64,000 bases of DNA from Ferrovibrio xuzhouensis (GCF_042648965.1 NZ_JBHRYJ010000005.1:124001-188000); one strand, 5' to 3'. Positions 1 through 9,042 are shown, numbered from the stretch's first letter. Notes: generated from the letters alone by a model not told the origin. Numbers and translations: made by a program.

Positions 1-2
1 CG

Positions 3-776
3 GGCATGACCGTGATGACCAATGACCGCAATGCCGGTCCCAGTATCCGGCTCAACCAGGGCGCCGCCGCGGCGCGTGGCCGCCATCTCTGCCTGATCGA
101 TGCCGACGAACTGATCGCGCCCGACGCCGTCGCCGTCATGCTGGCCCTGATGGAGCGTACCGGCGCGCAGATGGTGCATGGCAAGATCCGCGATGCGGAG
201 CGACCGGCCGCCGATCTGACGCCGGCGCCGGTCGGCGGCACTCCGGACTTCGCCGTACTCGACGCCCCGCTGGCCGATATCCTGGCCGGGCGCGGCTTCG
301 TGCGCATGAGCTGGCTGGTCGAGACATCTGTGTTCCACGCCGCCGGCGGTTGCGACCCGCGCATTTTCATCCAGGATGAATCGCTGCCGTTGCGGCTGGC
401 GGCGGCGGCGCGCCGCATGGTCGACCTGCGCGCAACCACCGGCTACGCGCCGGCGGCGGCCTCGCGGCTGTCGACCGACAAGGTGCAACAGCATCACGAC
501 CGCTTCTTCGCCGCCTACAACCTGCTGCGCGACCGCCCGGACCTGCCCGCCGGCATCCGCGCCGCCCTGCGCCGGCGCTGCCTGTCGGCGGCCTGGAAGG
601 CCCTGCGTGCCGGCCTGCTCGGCGATGTCCGGCTTGGCATCCTGCTCGGTTATGCCGGGGCGAAGGCAGGCCTGGCCCCGCCTTCCGACGCGACACTGGC
701 ACGCATTGCAATAGCTTTTACTGCCCTCGACGGTGTCAGGCGGGTCCCCGTTCCTTCAGAAAAAGCGATTGCCTGA
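3..776 (+). CDS. Glycosyltransferase family 2, C-terminal part (cut by window edge)
   Basis: About 257 residues are visible. The metal/nucleotide-sugar motif DADE lies near residue 31 in a stretch reading LCLIDADELIAP, typical of GT-A fold family 2 glycosyltransferases. The N-terminal beta strand that normally opens such enzymes is missing and the frame stays open to the first base, so the gene starts before the window. Its stop overlaps the start of the O-antigen ligase by one base (TGATG), implying one transcript. Established for the family: transfer of a sugar from a nucleotide donor, here probably to lipopolysaccharide or another surface glycan. The acceptor cannot be told from sequence. 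Confidence 0.8.
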   Translation, partial: GMTVMTNDRNAGPSIRLNQGAAAARGRHLCLIDADELIAPDAVAVMLALMERTGAQMVHGKIRDAERPAADLTPAPVGGTPDFAVLDAPLADILAGRGFVRMSWLVETSVFHAAGGCDPRIFIQDESLPLRLAAAARRMVDLRATTGYAPAAASRLSTDKVQQHHDRFFAAYNLLRDRPDLPAGIRAALRRRCLSAAWKALRAGLLGDVRLGILLGYAGAKAGLAPPSDATLARIAIAFTALDGVRRVPVPSEKAIA

Positions 777-2047
777 TGATGTCCTTTTTCCTGCCGGCCA
801 GCGCGGAGCGTTTCGCGCGCCTGCGGCATGCCAACCTGGTCCTGCTCGGCCTGATGCCGGCCGCCCTGCTGCTGGCGCGCGGCGGCGCCGAGGTCATCAT
901 GGCGGTGATCGGCCTGTCCTTCCTGTGGGTCACCGTTGCCGAGCGGCGCTGGAGCAACCTGACCGAGCGCAGCATCGCCATCCTGCTGGTGACCTGGCTG
1001 CTGCTGAACCTGGTCATCTCGCCGCTGGCGCTCGATCCGGGCGTTTCCTTCTCGCGCTCGCTGCTGTGGCTGCGCTTTGTGATGTTTTTCGCCGGCACAT
1101 CGACCTGGCTGCTGCGGTCTCGTCGCGACCTGAAGTTTCTGCTGGTCTTCTGGTCGGTTACGCTGGCGCTCGGCATGCTCGACGGCTATGTGCAACTGCT
1201 GACCGGCACCTCGCTGTCCGGCAATATCGCCACCGGTGAACGGCTGACCGGTCCGCTCGACCGCCCGAATATCGGCATGTTCACCGCACGCATGGGCTTT
1301 CCGCTGCTGGCTGCCGCCCTGACGCTGGCGGCGAGCAAGCGGATATCGGCCAGCCGGCTTGTGCTGCTCGCCGGCTTTGCGCTGGTCGCTTTCGCCTTCA
1401 TTATCCTCAGCGGCGAACGGACGGCAGCGATCCTGACCATGATGGCGGTGCTGTTCGGCGCCGGCATTGTCATACTGCGCGCCCGGCAACTGCGCCTCTA
1501 CGGGCTGCTGCTGCTGGCTGCCGTGCCGGCCGCCTTTCTGCTGCTGTACACCCTGAGTAGAAACGTGCAGGAGCGGGTCAGCGATTTCTGGACCGATGTC
1601 GACCATTTCTGGGTATCGCCCTATGGCGAGATCTTTCGCGTGGCCTTTGGCATCTGGAAACGCAACCCGCTCACCGGCAGCGGCATGAAGAACTTCCAGC
1701 TCGCCTGCCAGCAAACGCCCCTGCCGGGACTGCATGATGCCTGCTATCCCCACGCCCATAACATCTACCTCGAATGGCTGTCGGAAAGCGGGCTGGTCGG
1801 GTTCATCTGCTTTGTGACCTTCGTGGCGCTGCTGGTCTGGCCGGTGCTGCGGCTGACCTGGACGCGACCGGACCGGCGGCTGACCGGCGCGGCACTCTGC
1901 GGCGGCCTGATCGTCACGCTGTTCCCCGTCGCCGCCACCCAGAGCTTCTTCAGCAACTGGCCGGCCATGGTGGTGTGGACGGCGCTGGGCGTGGTGGCCG
2001 GCGTGACGCGCATCGCGCAGCAGGCTGCGACCGACAAGTCGGCATAG
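776..2047 (+). CDS. O-antigen ligase / polymerase family membrane protein
   Basis: This 423-residue protein has about ten or more hydrophobic segments. A large periplasmic loop carries the Wzy_C-type motif HNIYLEWLSESG near residue 328. WaaL-type ligases join O-polysaccharide to lipid A-core at the periplasmic face of the inner membrane, and Wzy polymerases share the fold. I cannot separate the two from sequence. The start is the first of two consecutive ATG codons, overlapping the preceding glycosyltransferase stop. The GT9 glycosyltransferase follows 7 bases after the stop, so the three genes look like one surface-glycan operon. Confidence 0.82.
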   Translation: MMSFFLPASAERFARLRHANLVLLGLMPAALLLARGGAEVIMAVIGLSFLWVTVAERRWSNLTERSIAILLVTWLLLNLVISPLALDPGVSFSRSLLWLRFVMFFAGTSTWLLRSRRDLKFLLVFWSVTLALGMLDGYVQLLTGTSLSGNIATGERLTGPLDRPNIGMFTARMGFPLLAAALTLAASKRISASRLVLLAGFALVAFAFIILSGERTAAILTMMAVLFGAGIVILRARQLRLYGLLLLAAVPAAFLLLYTLSRNVQERVSDFWTDVDHFWVSPYGEIFRVAFGIWKRNPLTGSGMKNFQLACQQTPLPGLHDACYPHAHNIYLEWLSESGLVGFICFVTFVALLVWPVLRLTWTRPDRRLTGAALCGGLIVTLFPVAATQSFFSNWPAMVVWTALGVVAGVTRIAQQAATDKSA

Positions 2048-2054
2048 CACGATC

Positions 2055-2978
2055 ATGACGATCCTGGTCATCAAGCATTCGGCGCTCGGCGACATGATCC
2101 TCGCCCTGCCGCTGTTTCGTGCGATCCGGGCGCATCATCCGGGCGAACGGATCGTGCTGCTGACCACCGCACCCTATGTCGAGCTGACGCGCGCCAGCGG
2201 CTGCTTCGATGCGATCTGGACCGACAGCCGGCCGAAGCTGTGGCAGCCCGGCGCCCTGCTGCGGCTGGCCCGGCTGCTGCGCAGCGAGGATTTCAGCCGC
2301 ATCTACGACCTGCAGGGCAGCCAGCGCACCCGCCGTATCTATTACCGCCTGATGGGATCGCCGCGCGACCGCTGGGTCGGCAACGCGGCGGGCTGCCGGC
2401 ATCATATTCCCGACCCGGTCGAACCGGTGCATATCGCCGAGCATCGCCGGCGCCAGCTCGCCCTGGTCGGCATCCCCGATCCCGGCCTGCCCGACCTGTC
2501 GTTCCTGACCGCAGATACCGGCCGCTACGGCCTGCCGCCGCGCTATGCCCTGCTGGTGCCCGGTGGCGCGCCGCACCGCCCGGCCAAGCGCTGGCCGGCG
2601 ACCGCCTTCGCGGCAATGGCCAGTCATCTTGCCGGTCGCGGCATCACCCCGGTGCTGATCGGCCAGCGCGCCGAACAGCAGGCGATCGACGCAATCACCG
2701 CCGCCTGTCCGGCCGCCGTCAGCCTGCTGGGACAGACCTCCGTCGCCGAGCTGGCGGCGCTGGCCCGCAGTGCCGCACTGGCCGTCGGCAACGACACCGG
2801 ACCGATGCATATCATCGCCGCCGCCGGCTGCCCGTCGCTGGTGCTCTATTCGGCAGAATCCGACCCGCGCAAGGTCTCGCCACGCGGCGACTGGGTTCGC
2901 CTGCTGCAGCGGCCCACGCTGGAGACCCTGTCCGCCGCCGATGCCATCGCGGCCCTGCCGCCGCCACGCGGCGGCTGA
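2055..2978 (+). CDS. Glycosyltransferase family 9 (heptosyltransferase-like)
   Basis: This 307-residue protein opens with ILVIKHSALGDMILALPLF, the N-terminal signature of GT9/ADP-heptose:LPS heptosyltransferases. The donor-binding motif GNDTGPMHIIAA lies near residue 245 and VPGGAP near 168. Such enzymes add heptose or a related sugar to the lipopolysaccharide inner core on the cytoplasmic side of the inner membrane. It is the third gene of the co-directional group with the O-antigen ligase and GT2. The exact donor (ADP-heptose or other) is inferred from the family only. Confidence 0.85.
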   Translation: MTILVIKHSALGDMILALPLFRAIRAHHPGERIVLLTTAPYVELTRASGCFDAIWTDSRPKLWQPGALLRLARLLRSEDFSRIYDLQGSQRTRRIYYRLMGSPRDRWVGNAAGCRHHIPDPVEPVHIAEHRRRQLALVGIPDPGLPDLSFLTADTGRYGLPPRYALLVPGGAPHRPAKRWPATAFAAMASHLAGRGITPVLIGQRAEQQAIDAITAACPAAVSLLGQTSVAELAALARSAALAVGNDTGPMHIIAAAGCPSLVLYSAESDPRKVSPRGDWVRLLQRPTLETLSAADAIAALPPPRGG

Positions 2979-2993
2979 ATCCGGGCTCAGGCG

Positions 2994-3029
2994 GCAAATC
3001 GTCGCGCAAATTGCGGCGCAAATCGGCAA
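2994..3029. repeat. Three 12-bp tandem repeats beginning GCAAAT
   Basis: GCAAAT recurs at 2994, 3006 and 3018 with an exact 12-bp period in the gap between the heptosyltransferase and the chloride channel gene. A fourth, imperfect GCAAAA starts at 3026. The repeats could be phased protein-binding half-sites for the downstream promoter or just a short tandem expansion. Nothing else recognisable lies in this 158-bp gap. Confidence 0.5.
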
Positions 3030-3136
3030 AAATTCATGCCGCTGCGCTTGCGATGCCGGCGCATCGGGCAAATACTGGCCGCAACAGCGCGTCCAGCGCG
3101 GCCCTCCCCGTTCCACAGCCCGAAATACGACTTCCG

Positions 3137-4486
3137 ATGTCCCACAGCACTCATCTTTTGCGTCGCATCTGGTTCAACCGCTACATCTGGCAGCGGCGGG
3201 GCATCTTCTGGATCGGCGGCCTGCTGATCGGCATCGTGACGGTGGCTTTCGCCTGGGCGGCCGATTACGCGCAGCACCTGTTCAAGCTGCTTGTCGGCAT
3301 CTCCCCCTATGCGCCGCTGGTGGTCACGCCGGCCGGACTGGCGCTCTCCTTCTGGATCACCCGGCGCTATTTCCAGAATTCGCAGGGCAGCGGTATTCCG
3401 CAGGCGATCGCGGCCCGCCATCTCTCGGATGAAGATGACCGCAGCCGCCTGCTGTCGCTGCGCATCGCCATCGGCAAGATCCTGCTGACCGTCTTCGCGC
3501 TCGGCGTCGGGGCCTCGGTCGGCCGCGAGGGCCCCACCGTGCAGGTCGGCGCCTCGATCATGCATACGCTCGGCAAGGGTCGTTTCCGCAAGCACCAGGG
3601 CCTCGTGCTGGCCGGCGCCTCGGCCGGCATCGCCGCCGCCTTCAACACGCCGCTGGCCGGCCTCGTGTTCGGCATCGAGGAGATGAGCCGCTCCTTCGAG
3701 CATCGCATGAGCGGATTCGTGCTCGGCTCGATCATCGCCGCCGGCCTCGTGTCGCTGTTCTTCCTCGGCGACTATGTCTATTTCGGCCACGCCAATATCT
3801 CGCTGACCGGCTACAAGGACATTCCCGCCGTGCTGCTCTGCGGCGTCGTCGGCGGCTTCCTGGGCGGCATCTTCAGCCGCATCCTGCTGTTCGTGCTGGG
3901 CGGCCCGGGCGGCCGGCTCGGCAGCTTCATCCGCCAGCATCCGATCGCCTTTGCCGCCCTCTGCGGCCTCGGCACCGCGATCTGCGGCATCCTGTCGGGC
4001 AACCACACCTACGCGACCGGCTACGACGAGGCGCGCACCATCCTGCTCGGCGAGGGCACCCTGCCCTGGCAGTACGGCATCCTGAAAATGGTCGCCACCA
4101 CCCTGTCGGCGATCTGCGGCATTCCCGGCGGCATCTTCTCGCCGTCGCTGTCGATCGGCGCCGGCTTCGGCGCCAACCTCGCCGCCCTGCTGCCGCAGAT
4201 CGACCCGGGCACCATCGTGCTGCTGTTCATGGTCAGCTACCTCGCCGGCGTGGTGCAGGCGCCGATCACCTCGTTTGTCATCGTGTTCGAGATGACCAGC
4301 GGCCATAACATGATCCTGCCGCTGATGGCGGCCTCGATGCTGGCCTTTGCCACTTCGCGGCTGATCTGCCCGACGCCGCTCTATCACGGCCTGGCAAAGA
4401 ACTTCATCCGCAACACCCGCGCGCTGCGCGCCGGCAAACAGCAGGCCATGGCGACCGTGGCCGGCGAAACGCCGCCGTCCGCCTAG
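3137..4486 (+). CDS. ClC family chloride channel / H+:Cl- exchanger
   Basis: This 449-residue protein has many hydrophobic helices. It carries the ClC selectivity motifs in order: GSGIPQ near residue 84, GREGPTVQ near 129 (including the gating glutamate) and a GIFSPSL segment near 332. The start MSHSTHLL was chosen because the open frame further upstream runs through the heptosyltransferase gene and is not protein-like. No C-terminal CBS domains are present, as in short bacterial ClC proteins. Expected role: inner-membrane chloride transport, often linked to acid resistance. The gene stands alone and is convergent with the lipase. Confidence 0.9.
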   Translation: MSHSTHLLRRIWFNRYIWQRRGIFWIGGLLIGIVTVAFAWAADYAQHLFKLLVGISPYAPLVVTPAGLALSFWITRRYFQNSQGSGIPQAIAARHLSDEDDRSRLLSLRIAIGKILLTVFALGVGASVGREGPTVQVGASIMHTLGKGRFRKHQGLVLAGASAGIAAAFNTPLAGLVFGIEEMSRSFEHRMSGFVLGSIIAAGLVSLFFLGDYVYFGHANISLTGYKDIPAVLLCGVVGGFLGGIFSRILLFVLGGPGGRLGSFIRQHPIAFAALCGLGTAICGILSGNHTYATGYDEARTILLGEGTLPWQYGILKMVATTLSAICGIPGGIFSPSLSIGAGFGANLAALLPQIDPGTIVLLFMVSYLAGVVQAPITSFVIVFEMTSGHNMILPLMAASMLAFATSRLICPTPLYHGLAKNFIRNTRALRAGKQQAMATVAGETPPSA

Positions 4487-4528
4487 CGCGCCGGCACGGC
4501 GCAGGCCTCTAGCGCGCCGGCACGGCGC
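4483..4528. repeat. 20-bp direct repeat spanning two convergent stop codons
   Basis: The 20-mer CTAGCGCGCCGGCACGGCGC occurs at 4483-4502 and again at 4509-4528 (period 26). The first copy supplies the TAG stop of the plus-strand ClC gene. The second supplies, on the other strand, the TAG stop of the lipase gene. It looks like a recent short duplication at the junction. No T-tract terminator accompanies it. Confidence 0.7.
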
Positions 4529-5546
4529 CGGCAAATAGCGGCAGGGCTTTCCGCCCGGCCCCGGACGGCAGCGCCGCCAGCGCCGGATCGGCGATCCAGG
4601 CGGCGATGTCGCGCCATACGGTCTTGCCCTCGAGATCGCGCAGCAGCATGTGCCAGCCGTTGCCATAGACCGCGATCTGCAGGCCGGACGGACGCGCCGC
4701 CTGCAGGGCCTCGGCGAACCTTTCCACCGGCGGCCGCGGGATCACCTCGTCCTTCGCGCCATAGAGCAGCAGCAGCGGCACGCCCTGCGGCCGCACGGTC
4801 GAGGCCATGTCCATCAGGTTGACCAGGCCATGGATGGTATCGACCCGGGTCGCCTTGATCACCAGCGGGTCGCGGCCGAGCCGGATCAGCATCGGGATGT
4901 TGTCGGAGGCCTGGATGTCCAGGCCCTGCCCGGTGAAGGTCTTCCACGGTATGGTGTAGCTCGCCAGCCACAGCGAGGCGCGATAGAGCAGCGGCATGCT
5001 GGCGCGGCCCCAGACCGCCGGCGCCGACAGGACGAGCCCGTCTGGATGATCCGTCTCGTCCTGCCAGGCGGCCAGCGCCACGGCGCCGCCCATGCTCTCG
5101 CCGAGCCAGTAGAGCGGCACGCCGGGATAGCGTTTGCGCAGCAGGCGGGTCAGGTCGCCGACATCATCGGCCATGCGCTGCCCGCCCGGCCAGTAGCCGT
5201 GATATGGCCCGGCCCCGAAACCGCGCTGGTCCGGCGCGAAGGTGGCGATGCCGCGTTGCGCCCACCAGGCGCCGGGATCTGCGAAGGCCATGCCGTAATC
5301 GTTGAAGCCATGCAGGGCGAGGATCACCGCCTTCGGTTTGCCGTCCGGCAGCCAGCTGCGCAGAGGCAGCACCCGCCCGTCATCGGCCCGCCAGTCGCCG
5401 GCAGCAGTATCGAGTGCCGGCGGCAGCGCCGCATCGCCCGGCGGCTGCAGCCGCGGCGCGCAGGCGCCGAGCTGCAGCGCCAGCAGCAGGGCAACCAGCG
5501 GCAGCAGCCGCCAGCCGGCGATGCGGAACAGCCCGGGCCGCGTCAC
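4509..5546 (-). CDS. Lipoprotein alpha/beta hydrolase (lysophospholipase / monoacylglycerol-lipase-like)
   Basis: This 345-residue protein has an N-terminal lipoprotein signal: a hydrophobic leader followed by lipobox LGAC, with the lipidated Cys near residue 29. A serine-hydrolase core follows, with HGFNDYG (oxyanion region) and nucleophile elbow GESMGG near residue 150. These features match the Hydrolase_4 / PldB family acting on lysophospholipids or monoglycerides at the cell envelope. The start is GTG, overlapping the SDR stop by four bases (GTGA), so it is translationally coupled to that gene. The substrate is inferred only from the family. Confidence 0.82.
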   Translation of the reverse strand: MTRPGLFRIAGWRLLPLVALLLALQLGACAPRLQPPGDAALPPALDTAAGDWRADDGRVLPLRSWLPDGKPKAVILALHGFNDYGMAFADPGAWWAQRGIATFAPDQRGFGAGPYHGYWPGGQRMADDVGDLTRLLRKRYPGVPLYWLGESMGGAVALAAWQDETDHPDGLVLSAPAVWGRASMPLLYRASLWLASYTIPWKTFTGQGLDIQASDNIPMLIRLGRDPLVIKATRVDTIHGLVNLMDMASTVRPQGVPLLLLYGAKDEVIPRPPVERFAEALQAARPSGLQIAVYGNGWHMLLRDLEGKTVWRDIAAWIADPALAALPSGAGRKALPLFAGAVPAR

Positions 5547-6316
5547 AGGGTGCGCGTCACGCCGCCATCGACGTCAATGATAGCACCCTGGATATAGGCG
5601 GAGCGCGGCGAGGCAAGGAAAGCCACCGCCTCGGCGATCTCGCGCGGTTCGCCGAAGCGGGCGATGTTCATGGCGCGCGGCAGGCGCCGGGCGGATTCCG
5701 CCTCGTCGATGCCCTGCTCTTTCGCGAAGTTGCGGATGCGGACCTGCAGGCGCTCGGTGGCAATGGCACCGGGATTGATGGCATTGACGCGCACGCCATC
5801 GGTGATGCCGCGGTCGGCCAGCACCTTGGTCAGGTTCATCAGCGCCGCGTTGACCGAACCGCCGATGGCGAATTCCGCCGCGCCGGTGCGGCCGCCGACA
5901 CCGATGATGCTGATGATGCCGCCCTTGCGGGCGGCAAGGTCCGGCCAGGCGGCGCGGCTCAGGCGCATGGCACCGAACAGCTTCATGGCATAGCCGTCGG
6001 CCCAGTCGTCGTCGGTGAGTGCCAGGAAATCGCCGCGCTTGGTGGCGCCGGCATTGTTGACCACGAGATCGACGCCGCCGAATTTCTGTTTCGCGACGGC
6101 CACCACGGCGGCTGGCACGGCCGGGTCGCGCAGGTCGACCGCCTGCACCAGGCATTCGGTCGGCAGGCTCTTCGCCAGGTCTTCCATCGGCTCGCGCGAG
6201 CGGGCAGCCAGCACCAGCTTCATGCCTTCGGCGGAGAGGGTTTCGGCAATGGCGCGGCCGATGCCGCGGCTTGCGCCGGTTATGATGGCGACCTTGCCGG
6301 AAAGCTGCAGATCCAT
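5543..6316 (-). CDS. SDR-family protein lacking the usual YxxxK catalytic pair
   Basis: This 257-residue Rossmann protein has the nucleotide motif TGASRGIG at residues 13-20 and NNAG near 86, both standard for classical short-chain dehydrogenases. Where the Tyr-x-x-x-Lys is expected, the sequence reads GGSVNAAL, so Tyr and Lys appear replaced by Gly and Asn. The NAD(P) site looks intact, so it may bind cofactor but use a different mechanism or partner. It is the first gene of a two-gene unit with the lipase (4-base overlap). A GAGGA-like ribosome site precedes the ATG. Confidence 0.8.
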   Translation of the reverse strand: MDLQLSGKVAIITGASRGIGRAIAETLSAEGMKLVLAARSREPMEDLAKSLPTECLVQAVDLRDPAVPAAVVAVAKQKFGGVDLVVNNAGATKRGDFLALTDDDWADGYAMKLFGAMRLSRAAWPDLAARKGGIISIIGVGGRTGAAEFAIGGSVNAALMNLTKVLADRGITDGVRVNAINPGAIATERLQVRIRNFAKEQGIDEAESARRLPRAMNIARFGEPREIAEAVAFLASPRSAYIQGAIIDVDGGVTRTL

Positions 6317-6454
6317 GTCTCGGAGTCCTCGATTGGCCCCCTGGGAGGGGAATGGTTTTTGTCGTCGCCTCTAGGGCTAATCCACCGGACCCACGGGCGC
6401 AAGAGAGGCGGCCCCCGGCGTGTCGCCGCGGCCGGTATCCCGCCCGAAACCGGC

Positions 6455-7390
6455 TCAGGTCAGGTCGTAGTCACCGCCGCGCGCCGGTGCGACCCAGCCC
6501 TTTTCATGCCGGGCCGCGAGTTCGGCTTTCAGGCAGTCGGCGAATTGTGCAGTCAGGCCGTCGAGGCCGGCGCCCGACGGCAGGATGAGGCCGAACGACA
6601 CCCAGCGCGCCGGCTCCAGCGCCACCAGCCGGGTGCTGTCGGCCAGCGCATCCGAAATGCTGAGCCGGTCGATGACGGTCAGCCCGGCACCGCAGGCCAC
6701 CATCTGGCAGGAAATCTGCGACGACGAGGTCTCGAGCGCGTAATCCGGCACCAGGCCGATGGCGCCGAACAGCTCGTCGACCTGGCGACGCAGCAGCAGG
6801 CCGGGCATCTGGCCGATCAGCCGCTCGCCGGCGATGTCCTCCAGCCGCAGTTTCCTGCGTCCGGCCAGCCGGTGGCCGGCCGGCAGCAGCACGCCGAGCC
6901 GTGCGCGCACCAGCGGGATGCCCTGCACGGTGTCGCGGTGCACCGGCACATTGCCGATGCCGAGATCGTATTCGCGGCCGGCGATCCACAATTCGAGGTC
7001 GCGGCGGGTGCGCAGGTCGACGCTGACATGATGGTCGGGATGCTGCGCGGCGAAGCGCGCCACCGCCGGGCTGACGATGCTGAGCGAGATGCGCGGCATG
7101 GTCACCAGCCGCAGGCGCTGGCCGCGGCTGGCGCGGATCTCGCCGGCGATGCGCGGCAGTTCGTCGAGGTTGGCGAGGATGCGGCTGGCCTCGCGCAGGA
7201 AGGCGCGGCCCTCGTCGGTCAGCACCAGGCGCTGGCGGCTGCGGCGGAACAGGGTGAGGCGGAACTCGGCTTCCAGCAGCGCGACCAGCCGGCTGACCGC
7301 CGGCTGGCTGATGTGCATGGCGCGCGCCGCGCCGGCCACCGAGCCTTCGGAGACCACCAGGCGGAAGGCCTGCAATGCCCGGATGTTCAT
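6455..7390 (-). CDS. LysR-family transcriptional regulator
   Basis: This 311-residue protein has an N-terminal winged helix-turn-helix (ALQAFRLVVSEGSVAGAARA, then SQPAVSRLVALLE) within residues 1-60. A periplasmic-binding-like effector domain follows, the usual LTTR layout and length. It is divergent from the secreted hydrolase at 7548. A palindrome of LTTR type lies between the two genes. It probably regulates itself and that hydrolase, and perhaps the SDR-lipase pair downstream. The effector is unknown. Confidence 0.9.
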   Translation of the reverse strand: MNIRALQAFRLVVSEGSVAGAARAMHISQPAVSRLVALLEAEFRLTLFRRSRQRLVLTDEGRAFLREASRILANLDELPRIAGEIRASRGQRLRLVTMPRISLSIVSPAVARFAAQHPDHHVSVDLRTRRDLELWIAGREYDLGIGNVPVHRDTVQGIPLVRARLGVLLPAGHRLAGRRKLRLEDIAGERLIGQMPGLLLRRQVDELFGAIGLVPDYALETSSSQISCQMVACGAGLTVIDRLSISDALADSTRLVALEPARWVSFGLILPSGAGLDGLTAQFADCLKAELAARHEKGWVAPARGGDYDLT

Positions 7391-7448
7391 GCCCGCGTTT
7401 CCCCAGATCGTTTGTCGCCGGCAGCTTATAAGCGCCGCCTATCAAGTC

Positions 7449-7461
7449 ATAACGAGGTTAT
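7449..7461. promoter_or_regulatory. LysR-type operator candidate ATAAC-gag-GTTAT
   Basis: A perfect 5-bp inverted repeat ATAAC/GTTAT with a 3-base spacer lies in the divergent gap between the LysR gene and the secreted hydrolase. This matches the common ATAAC-N-GTTAT form of LTTR boxes. The assignment to this LysR protein is inferred from position. Confidence 0.55.
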
Positions 7462-7547
7462 ATTATCGGGCTGCGCCGGGCTTTTGTATGCTCCCGGCCA
7501 TAATGCCCCGCATCACAAGGACGGGAGCGCAAATCCGGGAGTGAACC

Positions 7548-8885
7548 ATGCTGTTCCGTCACGCCGCCGCCGGCCTGTCGCTGGCCGTCCTTGCCGTCTT
7601 TGCCGTGCCTGTGGCCGGCCATGCGGCCGCACCCCCCGCCGAAACCCCCTGTCCGAAGGAATTGGCCGGCGCCATCACCTGCTATACCGGCGCCGACGAC
7701 CGCGGCGCCCATTACTGGATCGCCCGGCCGCTGTCGTGGAACGGCACCCTGATCGTGCATGCCCATGGCGGCCCGCGCCTCGGTGCACCGAACCAGAATT
7801 CTGAAAAGGCCGACCTTGAGCGCTTCGCCGTCACGGTGCAGGAAGGTTATGCCTGGATCGCCTCGAGCTACCGTCGCGGCGGCTATGGCGTGCGCATGGC
7901 CGCCGAGGACAGCGAGGCAGCGCGCAAGATCTTCATCGCCAGTTTCGGCCAGCCGCGCCATACCATCGTGCATGGCCAGAGCTGGGGCGGCAATGTCGGT
8001 GCCAAGCTGATCGAGCTCTATGCCGTGGCACCCGACGGCCACCGCAATTATGACGGCGCCCTGCTGACCAGCGGCATGCTGGCCGGCGGCACCGATGCCT
8101 ATGACTTCCGCGCCGACCTGCGCGCCGTCTACCAGTATTACTGCCACAACCATCCGAAGCCCGACGAGGAGCAGTATCCGCTGTGGTCCGGCCTCGCCGC
8201 CGATTCAAAGATGACCCGTGACGAGCTCGCCGCCCGCATGAAGGACTGCACCGGCGTCGGCCTGCCGAAGGACCAGCGCAGCGCGGCGCAGCAGCAGAAC
8301 CTCGACAATATCCTGAACGTGATCCGCATCCCGGAACGCACCCTGGTCTCGCATATGGCCTGGGCGACCTTCCTGTTCCGCGACCTGGTGCAGAAGCGCC
8401 TCGACGGCCGCAACCCCTTTACCAACGAGGGGGTGCATTACACCGGCTCGACCGACGACGCGGCACTGAATGCCGGCGTGGTGCGCTTCCGCGCCGACCT
8501 GAAGGCGGTGGCCATGCTGGCCGATGACAGCGACATGACCGGGCAGATCGCCATCCCGGTGGTCACCATGCATGCCATCGACGATCCGACCGCCATGGTC
8601 GAACAGGAGGCGCATTACCGCGCGGTGGTCGAGAAGGCCGGCCACGGCGACCTGCTGGTGCAGACCTTCACCGACGAGCATGTGCACAGCAAGCTGCATG
8701 ACGCGGAATACCCCGCCATGCTGAATGCCCTGATGCAGTGGATCACCGCGGGCAAGAAGCCGACCCCGGCCGGCATCGCCGCTTCCTGCGCGCAGTACCA
8801 GGCCGTCTATGGCGGCCTCTGCGCCTTCCGGCCGGACTACCATCCGGCCGCCTTCAGCACCCGGGTCTATCCGCGCCGGCCGTAA
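7548..8885 (+). CDS. Secreted alpha/beta hydrolase
   Basis: This 445-residue protein has a clear Sec signal peptide ending around GHAAAPP (residues 1-27). Its hydrolase core has HAHGGPR (oxyanion side) and nucleophile elbow GQSWGG. A late His lies in FTDEHVHSKLH. The elbow and size fit large periplasmic or extracellular esterases/peptidases of the alpha/beta fold, but I do not recognise a named family. GGGAGTG precedes the ATG. It is divergent from the LysR gene and is probably its target. Confidence 0.75.
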   Translation: MLFRHAAAGLSLAVLAVFAVPVAGHAAAPPAETPCPKELAGAITCYTGADDRGAHYWIARPLSWNGTLIVHAHGGPRLGAPNQNSEKADLERFAVTVQEGYAWIASSYRRGGYGVRMAAEDSEAARKIFIASFGQPRHTIVHGQSWGGNVGAKLIELYAVAPDGHRNYDGALLTSGMLAGGTDAYDFRADLRAVYQYYCHNHPKPDEEQYPLWSGLAADSKMTRDELAARMKDCTGVGLPKDQRSAAQQQNLDNILNVIRIPERTLVSHMAWATFLFRDLVQKRLDGRNPFTNEGVHYTGSTDDAALNAGVVRFRADLKAVAMLADDSDMTGQIAIPVVTMHAIDDPTAMVEQEAHYRAVVEKAGHGDLLVQTFTDEHVHSKLHDAEYPAMLNALMQWITAGKKPTPAGIAASCAQYQAVYGGLCAFRPDYHPAAFSTRVYPRRP

Positions 8886-8919
8886 GGCCGCGCAAGGGCT
8901 TAGGTGCGGCGGTCATTTG

Positions 8920-8945
8920 TTTGCATGCAAAATCATTAATGATTT
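8920..8945. promoter_or_regulatory. Two adjoining perfect palindromes upstream of aspA
   Basis: TTTGCATGCAAA (8920-8931) and AAATCATTAATGATTT (8930-8945) are both perfect palindromes and share two bases. They sit in the AT-rich gap before aspartase. Such paired palindromes usually bind a dimeric regulator. The regulator is not identifiable here. Confidence 0.55.
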
Positions 8946-9002
8946 CAACCAAATAAACCTGCCCAAAGCCTTCGCATTGACGTAGCGGCAGCGCAGAATG
9001 GC

Positions 9003-9020
9003 ACTGCCGTTCACGGCAGT
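9003..9020 (+). other. Short hairpin just before the aspA start
   Basis: ACTGCCG (9003-9009) and CGGCAGT (9014-9020) form a perfect 7-bp stem with loop TTCA. It lies between an in-frame ATG at 8998 and the ATG at 9043 preferred here. If transcribed it would sit in the leader close to the start codon. There is no T-tract, so it is not a simple terminator. Confidence 0.45.
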
Positions 9021-9042
9021 TCGCAGGCAACAGGGCAGCCCC

